Origin: Sporolactobacillus shoreicorticis
GTDB lineage: Bacteria; Bacillota; Bacilli; Bacillales; Sporolactobacillaceae
Assembly (NCBI RefSeq): GCF_024125445.1
Contig: NZ_JAMXWM010000033.1
Coordinates: forward strand, 1-51,005
Direction of reading: 5' to 3'
DNA: 51,005 nt
Below are positions 17,687 to 27,848 of the stretch, piece after piece (the stretch's first letter is position 1; every line of letters begins with the position of its first letter). Made by a program: the position numbers and the translations under genes. The notes under the pieces are model-generated. The model saw nothing but the letters and a program-made list of their open reading frames with translations. It was not told where the DNA came from and did no database searches.

Positions 17687-20098
17687 TCAGTCTACCGTTA
17701 ACAATCGAATTCCAAATAGCCTGGCGCCGGACCGACTATCGGTTAAAAACGTTAATTTCAACTGAGATCCCAACTGATTAACTTGGGGGACCACAATGGG
17801 CACTTCAAAAAATCCCCGATCATCCGTTGACTGATGTTCGCTAATCTTTACTTGGTAATCTGCTTGTAAGTCATCATTAAATCGAACCGTCAATGTCCGG
17901 CCGAGATCTTGTTTATGCAACCTTAAAACTAACTGTAGTGATGATGATTTTGTCCGTGTAAGATCGAACAGATAACTGAAGCTGCCACGAGCATTGGCTT
18001 GTCGGTACCGTCGCCCCCTAAAATCACCAACCTTTGATGCAATTTGCTGCAGATGGTAATTAAATTCAGCGTTATTATTGTCAAAATTAACCAATTCTCC
18101 TATGGTGCGTCGCTTTTGTTCGGCCAATTGTTTCAGCATTCGAGTGTGGCGCTTTGCTTCTACAGATCCGACTTGCTGCCACTGGAAGTAGATTCCGTAA
18201 CATTGATCATGTACTTGATAGTACGGCACAAAGTCAATTTGTTCTTCAATTTTCGGTATCCTGACTTTCACTAATTCAGAGCTTGTATCATCAAATTGAG
18301 CTTCCGATGTCAAGGCTTGTTGCCATGTTGGCCAATCCTCATGAGTCGTTAGTGTCGTAGCGGCCAAATTATTGCGTGTAGCAATCCGAACTAAGATACC
18401 ATCCGGCCGATCATCCATCATCTCATATTGATCTAAGTTTCCCGCCAATACGTATGGTCCGTATTGCAAGGCAATATAATGCTGGTTGTCCTTCATTTGA
18501 TCGATGGTCAATGTCATTGGCAAATGTAAACGCATTTGGTCACCTGCCGTTAACTGATCAAAATTCCAGAAGCCGGCATGATCATTACACGTAACTGCTT
18601 TATGGTTAACATAGATTGTTGGCCGTTGTTGAAGCCAATCAGGGCGGCGCAATGCAAGCGAAACCGTTCCGGCTGGTCTATTAAGATCAATTGCCTGAAC
18701 TTCAATGACAACATTGCCATGTTTACGGTCAACCTGCTCATTTAAGCAAAGATTTAACGCCGGTAACTCCAGTTGATTCGAAAAATACATACTTAGATAA
18801 ACTCTCTGTGAATCCTGAAAGTAATAACTATCGCCTAACTTTGTGAAACTTTCAATACCGGTTCCCGTGCAACACCAGAATTCATCATAAGGACGGTTGT
18901 AGATTTTATTATAACCGGCCCCCATAGGTTGAAAGTAAGTCATCATTCCCGTTCTTGGATTTTGGGAGGCTAGGATGGCATTGATATAGGTTCGTTCATA
19001 GTAGTCTAGATACTGTTTATCCCCTGTCACCTTGAATAATTCACGGCTTAATTTCAACATATTATGTGTATTGCATGTCTCACACGTTTTGGCGCCATCT
19101 ATGATAGCGGCGTCGTGGAAAAGCCGATCAGCCTCGTGGAAATGTTCACTCTGGCTATTTCCTCCCGTTATATACATGTGATGTGTTCTCACAATTTCCC
19201 AAAAGTTTTTGGCAGCTGCCAGATACATGGGTAGCGCCTCTTTTTCTGCTGAAGACAAAAAGCGATCCGCTAATGTTCGATCCTGAAACAATTCATAGCG
19301 ACGCAACGCTCCAATCAACTTGGGGATCGTGGTATTCGCATGTTTTCCCGGTAGAACGTCTCTATTTTCCGCTAAACACTGAAATAAGGACATCTCATCA
19401 AAGTAGGTTGCAGTAATTAAATGTCGCTCATCATGTGTCAACTCAAATAATTGATACAATGCATCATTCATTCCGCCATACTCGGTTTTCAACATTTGCC
19501 CGACATCAGAAAGTTGGGCCATTCGCCGGTAGACGTAGTTGCCAAATCGCGTTGCAATCACTAACGCTTGATTGGCAAGGTCGGTGTCAAAGGTGCCGAC
19601 ACTTTGATACACAGTCACCAATCCGGCCAATATTTTGTGCAAATTATACCAGGGTACTAAAACGTTTTCTTTTTGCGAAGTCGGCACTGGCCGCCCCTCC
19701 ACCTCATCCAGTGCAACTTCTCGAAATGCCGATACATATCCGGAACTCTGTGGATTTAATTTACCATACGCCTCCTGAGCACGAGCCAGTCCGGCAACAC
19801 TAGTCATCAATTTACCACGTAATTGCATCCGTACAGATGTTTCTTGTACCGAATTGAGCGCCTGAGCTAACGCAGATAAGTAATGACCAAAAAAATGGCC
19901 GCGAAAATTAGTGCCGTCACTACGCTCCCATCCTAGATAGCCTTGTTGAGCTTTTGGTGTGAAATGCGCAACGCGATCAAATTCGAATAAAAAACGCTCC
20001 GGATCCAATGATAATAAGTATCGAACCGTATTATCCTGTGCTCGCAATACTTCAGGATCCATAATGGTAAGGGCTTTTAGATTAACATCATTTCTCAT
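17687..20098 (-). CDS. GH127/GH146-type beta-L-arabinofuranosidase
   Basis: An 803-residue cytoplasmic enzyme (no signal peptide). The alpha/alpha-barrel DUF1680 domain covers about 10-560, and a C-terminal DUF6805-like beta domain (about 660-803) follows. The zinc-thiolate catalytic set of GH127 is visible: Glu340 and Cys342 in CETCNTHN and Cys409-Cys410 in FWCCTGTGIES, corresponding to Glu338, Cys340, Cys417 and Cys418 of Bifidobacterium HypBA1. HypBA1 releases beta-L-arabinofuranose. The start is the ATG at 20098, which has AAAGGAG seven nt upstream; an ATG eight codons earlier has none. It is the last gene of the five-gene arabinoside operon, 78 nt after the GH27 gene. GH127 versus GH146 cannot be decided by eye. 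Confidence 0.85.
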   Translation of the reverse strand: MRNDVNLKALTIMDPEVLRAQDNTVRYLLSLDPERFLFEFDRVAHFTPKAQQGYLGWERSDGTNFRGHFFGHYLSALAQALNSVQETSVRMQLRGKLMTSVAGLARAQEAYGKLNPQSSGYVSAFREVALDEVEGRPVPTSQKENVLVPWYNLHKILAGLVTVYQSVGTFDTDLANQALVIATRFGNYVYRRMAQLSDVGQMLKTEYGGMNDALYQLFELTHDERHLITATYFDEMSLFQCLAENRDVLPGKHANTTIPKLIGALRRYELFQDRTLADRFLSSAEKEALPMYLAAAKNFWEIVRTHHMYITGGNSQSEHFHEADRLFHDAAIIDGAKTCETCNTHNMLKLSRELFKVTGDKQYLDYYERTYINAILASQNPRTGMMTYFQPMGAGYNKIYNRPYDEFWCCTGTGIESFTKLGDSYYFQDSQRVYLSMYFSNQLELPALNLCLNEQVDRKHGNVVIEVQAIDLNRPAGTVSLALRRPDWLQQRPTIYVNHKAVTCNDHAGFWNFDQLTAGDQMRLHLPMTLTIDQMKDNQHYIALQYGPYVLAGNLDQYEMMDDRPDGILVRIATRNNLAATTLTTHEDWPTWQQALTSEAQFDDTSSELVKVRIPKIEEQIDFVPYYQVHDQCYGIYFQWQQVGSVEAKRHTRMLKQLAEQKRRTIGELVNFDNNNAEFNYHLQQIASKVGDFRGRRYRQANARGSFSYLFDLTRTKSSSLQLVLRLHKQDLGRTLTVRFNDDLQADYQVKISEHQSTDDRGFFEVPIVVPQVNQLGSQLKLTFLTDSRSGARLFGIRLLTVD

Positions 20099-20176
20099 AA
20101 CAAGCTCCTTTCGTTGTACCATAAAAAATATAACGCTCGCCCAAAAATTGGTTTTGTCAGATTTTCTTTACCTTAG

Positions 20177-21448
20177 TTACAATGCCTCTTTAATTAACAA
20201 CACATCATGACTTTCGATTCTTTGGCCTTGCTTAGCAATCGATTCTTGTTTAAAAATATCAAATCCCTTGTCACGAACTCCAAATTTTTGCAATTGTTCA
20301 ATCGAAAGCTGCAGTGGGCGATTAGAAACATTAAATAATCCATAATAGATGTATGTCGGACTCTCCGCCTGCCAGACAATAAGCTTATCATCACGGTATA
20401 ACTGATACTTCTCCGTGATCTCATTATTCATTGCAAGTAAGTCTGAGTTTGTTATTAGACTTAATGTCCAATCATCCAAATCCGGTAATTCACTTCCAAT
20501 AATAAGTGGAGATTGCATTAGGCACCATAAAGCCAGCATCGTTTTCTGTTCGTCTTTTGTAAAACGCGTCATTCGATCGCCACCAGGACCCTCAACCGAA
20601 CGAATGCCTATGTGGCCAAGCGGCAACATATCACAATCCGGCCAGTTTCCCGGCCGCGAAATGGGGGCCCACTGTTCACACCGTGCAAACATTTCATACA
20701 ATAACGGCCATTGGTCCCAAAAATCGTTTGTTATCCGCCACATATTAGCATTTTGTTGAAAGAAAGCTCCATTTGTAATGGGTGCCGGTCCGGGGGATAA
20801 TGAGAGCACCATTTGGCGGCCACTGCGATCAATTGCTTTTCGTAGAGCAGCAACTTCTTTTTTATGAGCGCCTCGATACAGTGTTGAGTTGGCGATATCA
20901 TCGCACTTAATAAAATCAACACCCCAATCCGCATAGAGTTCCATCAAGCAATCATAATAATCCTGGCCCTCTGGTATAGCTAAATTGACACCATACATAT
21001 CCGTATTCCATGGACAAATGTTATTTAAAGCGATGTCCCGAGCCGTCTTTTGAGTACTTTTGAGCGGAGTCGCACGATGAACCGCCTGCAGAGGAATACC
21101 CCGCATGATGTGAATGCCAAATTTCAAACCCAAACTATGGATGTAGTCAGCAAGAGGTTTGAATCCTTTACCATTTGCTGCTGAAGGAAATCGTTCCTCA
21201 CTAGGCAATAAGCGAGAATACCGGTCCATCACTAATGGATAAAAATCATGGTATTGAGATGAGTCAGCAGTTGGTTCATACCATTGAATATCGACCACAA
21301 CGTATTCCCAACCAGATGATTTTAAATGTTTACTCATATATTCAGCATTGCGACGAACTTCATTTTCCCTAACGGATGCACCATAACCATCCCAGCTATT
21401 CCATCCTTTAGGTGGTACTAAAGCAGCATGACGAAAATCAGTTTTCAA
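20177..21448 (-). CDS. GH27 alpha-galactosidase / beta-L-arabinopyranosidase
   Basis: A 423-residue enzyme without signal peptide. It opens with the GH27 signature PPKGWNSWDGYG (12-23). The nucleophile is Asp183 in FIKCDD and the acid/base Asp242 in MWRITND. CPWNTDMYG and the SRPGNWPDCDMLPLG loop complete the active site, and a C-terminal beta domain (about 330-423) is present. GH27 contains both alpha-galactosidases and beta-L-arabinopyranosidases. The operon around it is devoted to arabinose linkages, so the arabinopyranosidase alternative deserves equal weight. It starts 18 nt after the frameshifted GH51 gene, consistent with co-transcription. Confidence 0.85.
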   Translation of the reverse strand: MKTDFRHAALVPPKGWNSWDGYGASVRENEVRRNAEYMSKHLKSSGWEYVVVDIQWYEPTADSSQYHDFYPLVMDRYSRLLPSEERFPSAANGKGFKPLADYIHSLGLKFGIHIMRGIPLQAVHRATPLKSTQKTARDIALNNICPWNTDMYGVNLAIPEGQDYYDCLMELYADWGVDFIKCDDIANSTLYRGAHKKEVAALRKAIDRSGRQMVLSLSPGPAPITNGAFFQQNANMWRITNDFWDQWPLLYEMFARCEQWAPISRPGNWPDCDMLPLGHIGIRSVEGPGGDRMTRFTKDEQKTMLALWCLMQSPLIIGSELPDLDDWTLSLITNSDLLAMNNEITEKYQLYRDDKLIVWQAESPTYIYYGLFNVSNRPLQLSIEQLQKFGVRDKGFDIFKQESIAKQGQRIESHDVLLIKEAL

Positions 21449-21466
21449 AGAGCTCCTCCCCTTCTG

Positions 21467-23772
21467 TCATTTGTTGGCGCCACTGACCAAAACATTTACC
21501 GAGTAGGCCGGAATGGTTAATGTAGGGTCCTCAAAATGAATATCCTCAACGGTTAGCTGATTAACCTCCCCAAGCCGATTCATCACATTTGGCTGTCCCG
21601 ATAACCGATGTAAGATTCCCTGAGCAAAATAGCGGGGGTCAAGCGCCAGTGCTTGGGGAACATCCGTAACGTTGACCACCTTTAAATAGTATTGATTTGT
21701 TGCCGCATCATAGGTCACATTGCTATAAATTGGAGCTACTTTGGTTTCTTTAATCAAAATATCATTGTACTTCACATCATCAATCCAGGCCGTTACACGA
21801 CGGTGTGCCACGCGAATCCGGCAGTGATACTGACGATTCATTTCAATATGCCACTGACACTGACACCAAACGCTTTCATCACCGGCCTTGCGTTGCATAA
21901 TTATGGAGTCCTGATTTTCCCAGCCGCCGAGTATCCAAACAAAGTGATTCTTGATATTTGACTGTCCGAAATAGAAATGAACCCCTTTATCCATTCGGCC
22001 ACCTGTCTTAGTAATAGTAAAGCTAATCGTGTAATCGGCATCCTGAACGTGACCGAGTTTAATTCGATTGCGATCTGATATTTGACCGCTGACAGCCGTT
22101 CGCGTCTCGCCATTTGCTTCAAACGTAACATCATCAAACCTAACATCTGCTAGATCACCTTCAATACCAAATTCACCAATAATTGGCCGATCATCGATTA
22201 TCCTTGCCCTCGGCAACTGATCAATTTGATAGCCTACATTTTGAGTTCCCTGATACTTCATAAACAGTTGCTGAACGTAGTAGTTCACACTAGGCGTTAC
22301 GGTGTGTTGATTAAAGAAAATTAAGTCAGGCTGCCAGTTAATATAATCACTATTGGCCAATAACGGCGCATAGCATGCCAAGCCGACCTTGGCCGCATTG
22401 CGTTCAAGACCAAGCATATAGCTTGCTTCAACAACTGCGTTATACCACTTATTGGCTTCTGAAGCATACTCACCCAAAAATACTTTTGGTCCTTTAGGAT
22501 CATAATTGTCATATCGATGGTGATTAGCCAGGAACCACTCCGGAGCCATATAGTAGTGTTCATCAATCAAATCAGAATGGTTTTCTTTGGCGCTTCGCCA
22601 ACCACGATCAAATTCACTACCCGCTGAAAATGGGCCGCTGGTATTAATCAACTTAATCTCCGGATATTTGGCCTTAATCGCCTTATGAAAATAGGGATAC
22701 CGATCAAAGAACGGTTGACCAACTTCCTCGTTACCAATGGCCAGATACTCCAAATGAAACGGAGCCGGGTGACCTAAATCTGTCCGAAATTTCCCCCATT
22801 TGGTCTTCTCATCGCCATTGGCAAATTCAATCAAATCAAGCGCGTCGTCAATCCACTCACCTAACTGATCAATGGGTACCGCTCTTTTATGATGGGGATC
22901 GTAGCCACCAGGAAGAACCGGCAACGGTTTAGCGCCGATATCTTCCGCTAATTGAAAATATTCATAGAACCCCAACCCTAATGTTTGATTATAGCCCCAT
23001 TTATTTCGTCGAACCGGGCGCTCTTCGATCGGTACAATCGAATTCTTCCAGCGATACATTGATTCGCGATCCTCAGCATTCAATGTTCCATCATGAACCA
23101 GACATCCACCCGGAAAACGAATGAATTTAGGATGGAGTGCTTTTAAAACTTGACCAAGATCGTTTCTAACACCATTTTTTCGATGCATAAACGTTTCTTC
23201 GGGAAATAGTGAAACCATATCTAACGCAATTTGACTATTCTCCTCAAAATACAAGCTTAATCTTCCTGTCAACGTTGTTTGAGTAGCTGTCAATACAGCT
23301 CTGTACTTGTTCCAACCAACCGCAGTCACCTGAATAACTGCAAAGTTCGATAATGTGTTTTCTTGATCATCACTAAGAACGATTTGAATTTTACCTGAAC
23401 CATGATTAATTTTTTGAGCAAAAAATGTCAGATTATACTGATTACCGGCTATAAAACGCATACCTTGGTTAAATCCCAGATTCGTTAGTACTGCTGTAGC
23501 ATGAGCATTAATGGTCAAATAGTGTTGGTTATTCTCATTAAGTGGCTTATCAGTTCGAACCGCAAAGAACGATGGGTCGTTAAATTGCCAAGCATACGTT
23601 GGCGAATAATTTTCATGATCAACGCTTCAAACTCAAAGGAACGATTTTGAACCATTTCCGCATACAACCCGCCATCAGCAGCATGATTGAGATCCTCAAA
23701 AAAGATACCATATAAGTCGTTTAATGACGATCTTGATTTTTTCCCTTTAATATTTAGTACGGGGATACTCAT
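21467..23772 (-). pseudogene. GH51 alpha-L-arabinofuranosidase with a single frameshift
   Basis: The first 50 residues (MSIPVLNIKG to LYGIFFEDLNHAADGGLYAE and RSFEFEA) run from 23772. Near 23620-23623 one base is missing, and the protein continues in the next frame as DHENYSPTYAWQF onward to 21467, giving about 768 residues in all. A CBM4/9-like sandwich (about 80-200) precedes the GH51 barrel. The acid/base is Glu in YLAIGNEEVG and the nucleophile Glu in FLGEYASEA. A laminin-G-like insert (GVHFYFGQ to VTAWIDDVKY) and the usual C-terminal beta domain follow. It differs from the other GH51 in length and architecture. No second lesion was found, so this is either a recent mutation or a sequencing error. 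As read, the product stops after 85 residues. Confidence 0.85.
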
Positions 23773-23793
23773 ATAAGCTACTCCTTTTTTGTG

Positions 23794-23803
23794 TTAATAT
23801 TAA
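23794..23803. promoter_or_regulatory. TTAATATTAA palindrome before the second GH51 gene
   Basis: A perfect 10-bp palindrome 22 nt before the start codon. It shares the core TTAATA/TATTAA with the palindrome at 26744-26757 in the ArsR/GH51 divergent region, so it may be a second operator of the same regulator (inference). Confidence 0.35.
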
Positions 23804-23853
23804 TAAAAGAATGGACAGGATCACTATCCACTCTCAAGTAAATTTCTAACTGA

Positions 23854-25149
23854 TTACTTAACTTTTTTAATTGCAAAGATCAACAGCGCGCCAATTACAT
23901 TAATCAGGAACGCCACTACGAAGATCGCTCGATAACCGCCCAAATACGTTACAATAAGTGAGGCCACAGTAACTCCGGCAATTTGTGATAACGTGTTGGC
24001 AAGATTTATAAAGCCCATATCTTTACCGGCCGTTTCATTGTTAGGTAAAACAGCTAAATTTAGAGCACCATCTACGGCCGCATAAATGCCGCCGCCAATT
24101 GCTGATAGTACCGCATAAACATAAATTGTCCAAGGATGAGGTGAGAGAAAAGGGAAAAATTGGGCAACTCCAATCATTAAAGTGGAAACTGCAACCGGTA
24201 ATTTTAATCGTCCCATTTTATCGGCAATAGGACCGGAAATCGCGGTAAAGAGCACACCAACAAACAGATTGATCGTAGCAAATAACGATAATACTGTTCC
24301 GGTTTCGGCCTGACTCAGGTGCATGTAGTCAGTTAAAATATAGAGCATATAGGCACCGACAATCGTTCCGCCCATAACTTGTAGCAATTTACCTGTGATC
24401 GCTAACCAATAATCACGGGCACCCTTAGTTGGAATCGAAAAATGAGTCCAAGCCGACCGTAGCGAAAGCGTCTCTCTGGGTTCATTCACGTTGCTTTTTT
24501 CATTTGCAAACAATACATGCAAAATTCCTGTGATCATCCCGATACCGGCCATTGCATACATACCCATCTTAGGATTGCCCAAAAACTGAGCTGCAACAAT
24601 GGCGACCACTTGAATCGCCGTATAGCCAATTCCGTAAAGAGTTGAAATTGTTCCCCGCCATTTAGGTGCAATTCGATCTGCCTCTTGGGCGATCATGGCA
24701 GCAGCAACCGCATTTTCGGCGGCAGCCACAACTCCCCACACGGCTATAATCGCCCATAAATTGGTTAAATTAGCAACCACGCAAATGAGTCCCGATTCTA
24801 CAATTGTACCGATTAAGATCCACGGTTTACGTTTGCCAAACCGGCTTCGTGTAAGATCAGACAGAGCGCCGAATAAAATATTAGAAATGGCGGCCACAAC
24901 CATAGTCACCGAGGCCATAATTGCAATGGCGGTAACCTTTCCACTTGGATCGACCTGGCTAAAATACTGTGGTAACAGCACATTACGCACATTACCGGCC
25001 GGTGCCAGCCAAACAAATGGCCCAATGACCATCGCAACGCCAAACCAAATCGGGAATTTTGGCTGTTGTTCATCGGTAATTCTGGCATTTGTGATGTTTT
25101 CTGACGGATGGCCTGTTACTACGGTCTCCTTTGTTAATTTTGTCCCCAT
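23854..25149 (-). CDS. MFS sugar transporter of the arabinoside operon
   Basis: A 431-residue membrane protein with 12 predicted hydrophobic segments. The loop after helix 2 reads GALSDLTRSRFGKRKPW, an MFS/GPH-like charged loop, and the equivalent loop in the second half reads GPIADKMGRLKLP. It probably imports arabino-oligosaccharides or arabinosides, given that every other gene in the operon is an arabinoside hydrolase. The start at 25149 is chosen for its GAGGGGG site eight nt upstream; the ATG 18 codons earlier (25203) has no such site and coincides with a cre box. It lies 102 nt after the first GH51 gene and 81 nt before the second. Confidence 0.8.
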   Translation of the reverse strand: MGTKLTKETVVTGHPSENITNARITDEQQPKFPIWFGVAMVIGPFVWLAPAGNVRNVLLPQYFSQVDPSGKVTAIAIMASVTMVVAAISNILFGALSDLTRSRFGKRKPWILIGTIVESGLICVVANLTNLWAIIAVWGVVAAAENAVAAAMIAQEADRIAPKWRGTISTLYGIGYTAIQVVAIVAAQFLGNPKMGMYAMAGIGMITGILHVLFANEKSNVNEPRETLSLRSAWTHFSIPTKGARDYWLAITGKLLQVMGGTIVGAYMLYILTDYMHLSQAETGTVLSLFATINLFVGVLFTAISGPIADKMGRLKLPVAVSTLMIGVAQFFPFLSPHPWTIYVYAVLSAIGGGIYAAVDGALNLAVLPNNETAGKDMGFINLANTLSQIAGVTVASLIVTYLGGYRAIFVVAFLINVIGALLIFAIKKVK

Positions 25150-25188
25150 GGAACTTTCCCCCTCAAAATTTAGATGTAATTCCTCGTA

Positions 25189-25203
25189 AGTAACCGTTTT
25201 CAT
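25189..25203 (-). promoter_or_regulatory. cre site between the first GH51 gene and the transporter
   Basis: Read on the minus strand, ATGAAAACGGTTACT fits the cre consensus at all positions. It is in the 102-nt gap upstream of the transporter, where it could act as a roadblock or serve an internal promoter. Confidence 0.6.
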
Positions 25204-25250
25204 TTCTTGTTAAGAAACGGTACGATTAATCAATCGTACCTGATTCATGC

Positions 25251-26705
25251 TTACTTTAGTGTAATGGATACAACACTTTTAGCCGGCAATGTTACAATCA
25301 TCTGATTATTGTTTAGTTCAACCCCATCAAATGGTTGTTCCGATACCTCATCCGGATGATCAAATGTATTGCATGCATCCATCTTATCTGCAAAAAGACC
25401 TTTGGCAGATATAATATTGCGATACGAACTTGAAGCAGTAAAATGTATTTTTTTCGTCTCATGCAAATCATAATTGGCTAGTGAAAGGGTGAGTTCACCA
25501 TTTTTTTGTGAAGCAGTATAAGTTATATTTTCTGGGACATCACCAACACCTTCTACCCATTGTGCCTCCATATGCTTTTGATACATGTCAAAAACATAGT
25601 AGGTTGGTGTCTTAATCAACCGATCATCCTTAGTGACAATCATTGCTTGTAAAACGTTTACCATTTGGGCAATATTCGCCATATACACTCGATCCGCATG
25701 TTTATGAAAAATATTCAACGTGATTGCGGCCACCATAGCATCACGAATGGTATTTTGCTGGATCAAAAAGCCTCGATTTGTGCCCTTTTCTACGTTATAC
25801 CAAGTCCCCCATTCATCAATGATAAGGTCAATTTTATGTTCCGGATCATAGTGATCCATGATTGTCGAATGCTTGGTCACCAATTCATCCATGTACTTAG
25901 CTCGATTCATCGTTGACGTCCATTCACTTTCCGGAAAATTAGTCGCGTCTCCCTTATCTTGCCAAACACCTGTCGGCAATGTATAAAAATGCAAACTAAT
26001 GCTGTCAAGATACTTACCCGCAATTTTCATGACTTTTTCAGTCCAGTCATAATCATCATCACTTGGGCCACAAGCTACCTTATAGATGGGATTTTCTTTA
26101 TCATATTGAGGTAAGAATGTCTGATACTGTCGATATACATCTGCATAATATTCTGGGCGCATGTTGCCGCCGCCGCCCCAAGATTCGTTACCGATGCCAA
26201 AAAATTTAACACACCAAGGTTCCTCTTGACCATTCTTCCGACGCAAAGCCGCCATTGGTGATTCACCAGGCATGGTCATGTATTCAACCCATTCGGCCAT
26301 TTCCTGAACAGTACCACTTCCAATATTGGCATTAATATAAGCATCGCAACCTAACTGGCGGAGCAGTTCAAAGTACTCATGGGTGCCAAAGTAGTTGTTT
26401 TCGGTAACACCACCCCAATTTGTGTTAACGATTTTCTTGCGCCCATCCTTTGGGCCAATGCCGTCTTCCCAATGATAAGTATCCGCAAATAAACCACCTG
26501 GCCATCGAACGACAGGGACGTGAATCGCCTTTAATGCTTCAATAACGTCACTGCGAAGTCCATTCACATTTGGAATATCAGAATTTTCGCCCACATAAAT
26601 ACCACCGTAGATACCATGGCCTAAATGTTCGGAAAACTGACCATACAGATACTTACTAATCTTAGGCCCCTTTTTTTGTGTCAGTAATTCAATTGTCATA
26701 AGCAT
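25251..26705 (-). CDS. Intracellular GH51 alpha-L-arabinofuranosidase
   Basis: A 484-residue enzyme of the usual bacterial GH51 length. It releases terminal alpha-L-arabinofuranose from arabinan, arabinoxylan or arabinogalactan oligosaccharides in the cytoplasm. The barrel begins with KYLYGQFSEHLGHGIYGGIY. VRWPGGLFADTYHWEDGIGP precedes the acid/base Glu174 in FFGIGNESWGGGG, and the nucleophile is Glu298 in IIDEWGTWY. A C-terminal beta domain (about 385-484) ends the protein. There is no signal peptide. Two ATGs (26705 and 26699) can use the same AGGAAAGG site. It is the first gene of the operon and faces the ArsR-type regulator. The abf/araF names are used for such genes; no symbol is assigned. 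Confidence 0.92.
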   Translation of the reverse strand: MLMTIELLTQKKGPKISKYLYGQFSEHLGHGIYGGIYVGENSDIPNVNGLRSDVIEALKAIHVPVVRWPGGLFADTYHWEDGIGPKDGRKKIVNTNWGGVTENNYFGTHEYFELLRQLGCDAYINANIGSGTVQEMAEWVEYMTMPGESPMAALRRKNGQEEPWCVKFFGIGNESWGGGGNMRPEYYADVYRQYQTFLPQYDKENPIYKVACGPSDDDYDWTEKVMKIAGKYLDSISLHFYTLPTGVWQDKGDATNFPESEWTSTMNRAKYMDELVTKHSTIMDHYDPEHKIDLIIDEWGTWYNVEKGTNRGFLIQQNTIRDAMVAAITLNIFHKHADRVYMANIAQMVNVLQAMIVTKDDRLIKTPTYYVFDMYQKHMEAQWVEGVGDVPENITYTASQKNGELTLSLANYDLHETKKIHFTASSSYRNIISAKGLFADKMDACNTFDHPDEVSEQPFDGVELNNNQMIVTLPAKSVVSITLK

Positions 26706-26743
26706 GAATCCCTTTCCTAATGGTTTCCAATCATAAATAACAA

Positions 26744-26757
26744 AAATATTAATATTT
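26744..26757. promoter_or_regulatory. AAATATTAATATTT palindrome in the ArsR/GH51 divergent region
   Basis: A perfect 14-bp palindrome in the 228-bp gap between the divergent GH51 and ArsR-type genes. About 35 nt further on, a cre-like box with a spacing change (TGTAAGCGCTATAC read on the minus strand, about 26783-26797) is visible. Candidate operator of the neighbouring regulator by position and symmetry. Confidence 0.45.
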
Positions 26758-26933
26758 ACCTGTAAAGTATTAATAATGTTAGTATAGCGCTTACATTTAT
26801 TGAAGTAAATATCATTTTTATTAAAAACAAATAAATAATTTTAATATATATCTAAAAACATTAACTGTTTATTGCTGCTTACGGGAAATAATGGTATAAT
26901 GATAACATAATAATTAATAAAGGAAGCTTCTAA

Positions 26934-27848
26934 ATGGATTTAGATATTTCAATTAAATCAAAGGTCGTTTTTGCCGCACTGGACAGTTCAGTTCGAATCC
27001 AAATTATTCAGCTGCTTTCAAAGAAAAAAATGAATGTATCCGAAATTGCTGAAGCAATTCACCTTACCAGCCCTATTACGGTAATGCATTTGAATAAGTT
27101 GGAAGAAGCCAATATTATCCGCTCTGAAAAACGGGGTAATCAACGAATTTCAAGCTTAAAAGTAGATACCATTAACATCTCATTTCCAAACCAACTTTAT
27201 ATTCCATTCGAAAACTGGGATATTGAAATTCCTATTGGACAATTTACTAATTACGACGTCACTCCATCCTGTGGATTAGCTGGTCAAAGCGGCTTTATCG
27301 GTAAAGTAGATAATCCCAGTTACTTCATGGATCCAGAGCGTTATGAGGCCGGAATGCTTTGGTTTTCCAAAGGCTTTGTTGAATACCGTGTTCCTAACTA
27401 TCTAAAAACCAATCAATCTCTAGAGATGATTGAACTTTCAGTGGAACTTAGCTCGGAGTTTCCATTTTCGAATAATCGTTGGCCATCGGATATCACGGTT
27501 TCCTTAGACGATCATGAAATAGGAACTTGGACAAGTCCTGGTGACTTCTCTGATATTCGTGGACGGTATACTCCTGAATGGGTTTATAATGATATGAATC
27601 AGTATGGGATGCTCAAATTATTTCGGATCTCGAAACATGGCTCATTTATTGACGGTCAACACGCCGCTGACACCCTCATCAGCGATATTGATTCAACTAA
27701 AAATTCGTGGACGCTACGATTCGAAGTAAAAGACACTGCAAAAAACATTGGTGGTTGCACGATCTTTGGTAATCAATTTGGTAATCACAATCAAGGAATC
27801 AAAGGAACCTTTTATTTTAATGATACAACAACGGATAATGATGACTAG
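26934..27848 (+). CDS. ArsR-type winged-helix regulator with large C-terminal domain
   Basis: A 304-residue protein. Residues 10-75 form an ArsR-like winged helix (LDSSVRIQIIQLLSKKKMNVSEIAEAIHLTSPITVMHLNKLEEANII). Typical ArsR proteins end near 100 residues, but here about 200 residues follow, rich in aromatic and beta-prone segments (FENWDIEIPIGQFTNYDV, MLWFSKGFVEYRVPNYL, IGTWTSPGDFSDIRGRYTPE). No cysteine metal-binding motif is present. The C-terminal part probably senses a sugar or glycoside (inference). A GGAAGC site lies before ATG. It is divergent from the GH51-MFS-GH51-GH27-GH127 operon, which is the likely target. Confidence 0.75.
   Translation: MDLDISIKSKVVFAALDSSVRIQIIQLLSKKKMNVSEIAEAIHLTSPITVMHLNKLEEANIIRSEKRGNQRISSLKVDTINISFPNQLYIPFENWDIEIPIGQFTNYDVTPSCGLAGQSGFIGKVDNPSYFMDPERYEAGMLWFSKGFVEYRVPNYLKTNQSLEMIELSVELSSEFPFSNNRWPSDITVSLDDHEIGTWTSPGDFSDIRGRYTPEWVYNDMNQYGMLKLFRISKHGSFIDGQHAADTLISDIDSTKNSWTLRFEVKDTAKNIGGCTIFGNQFGNHNQGIKGTFYFNDTTTDNDD

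Noticed and set aside
24695-25189. 164-codon plus-strand frame opposite the MFS gene
   Set aside because: Antisense shadow of a membrane protein; no ribosome binding site.
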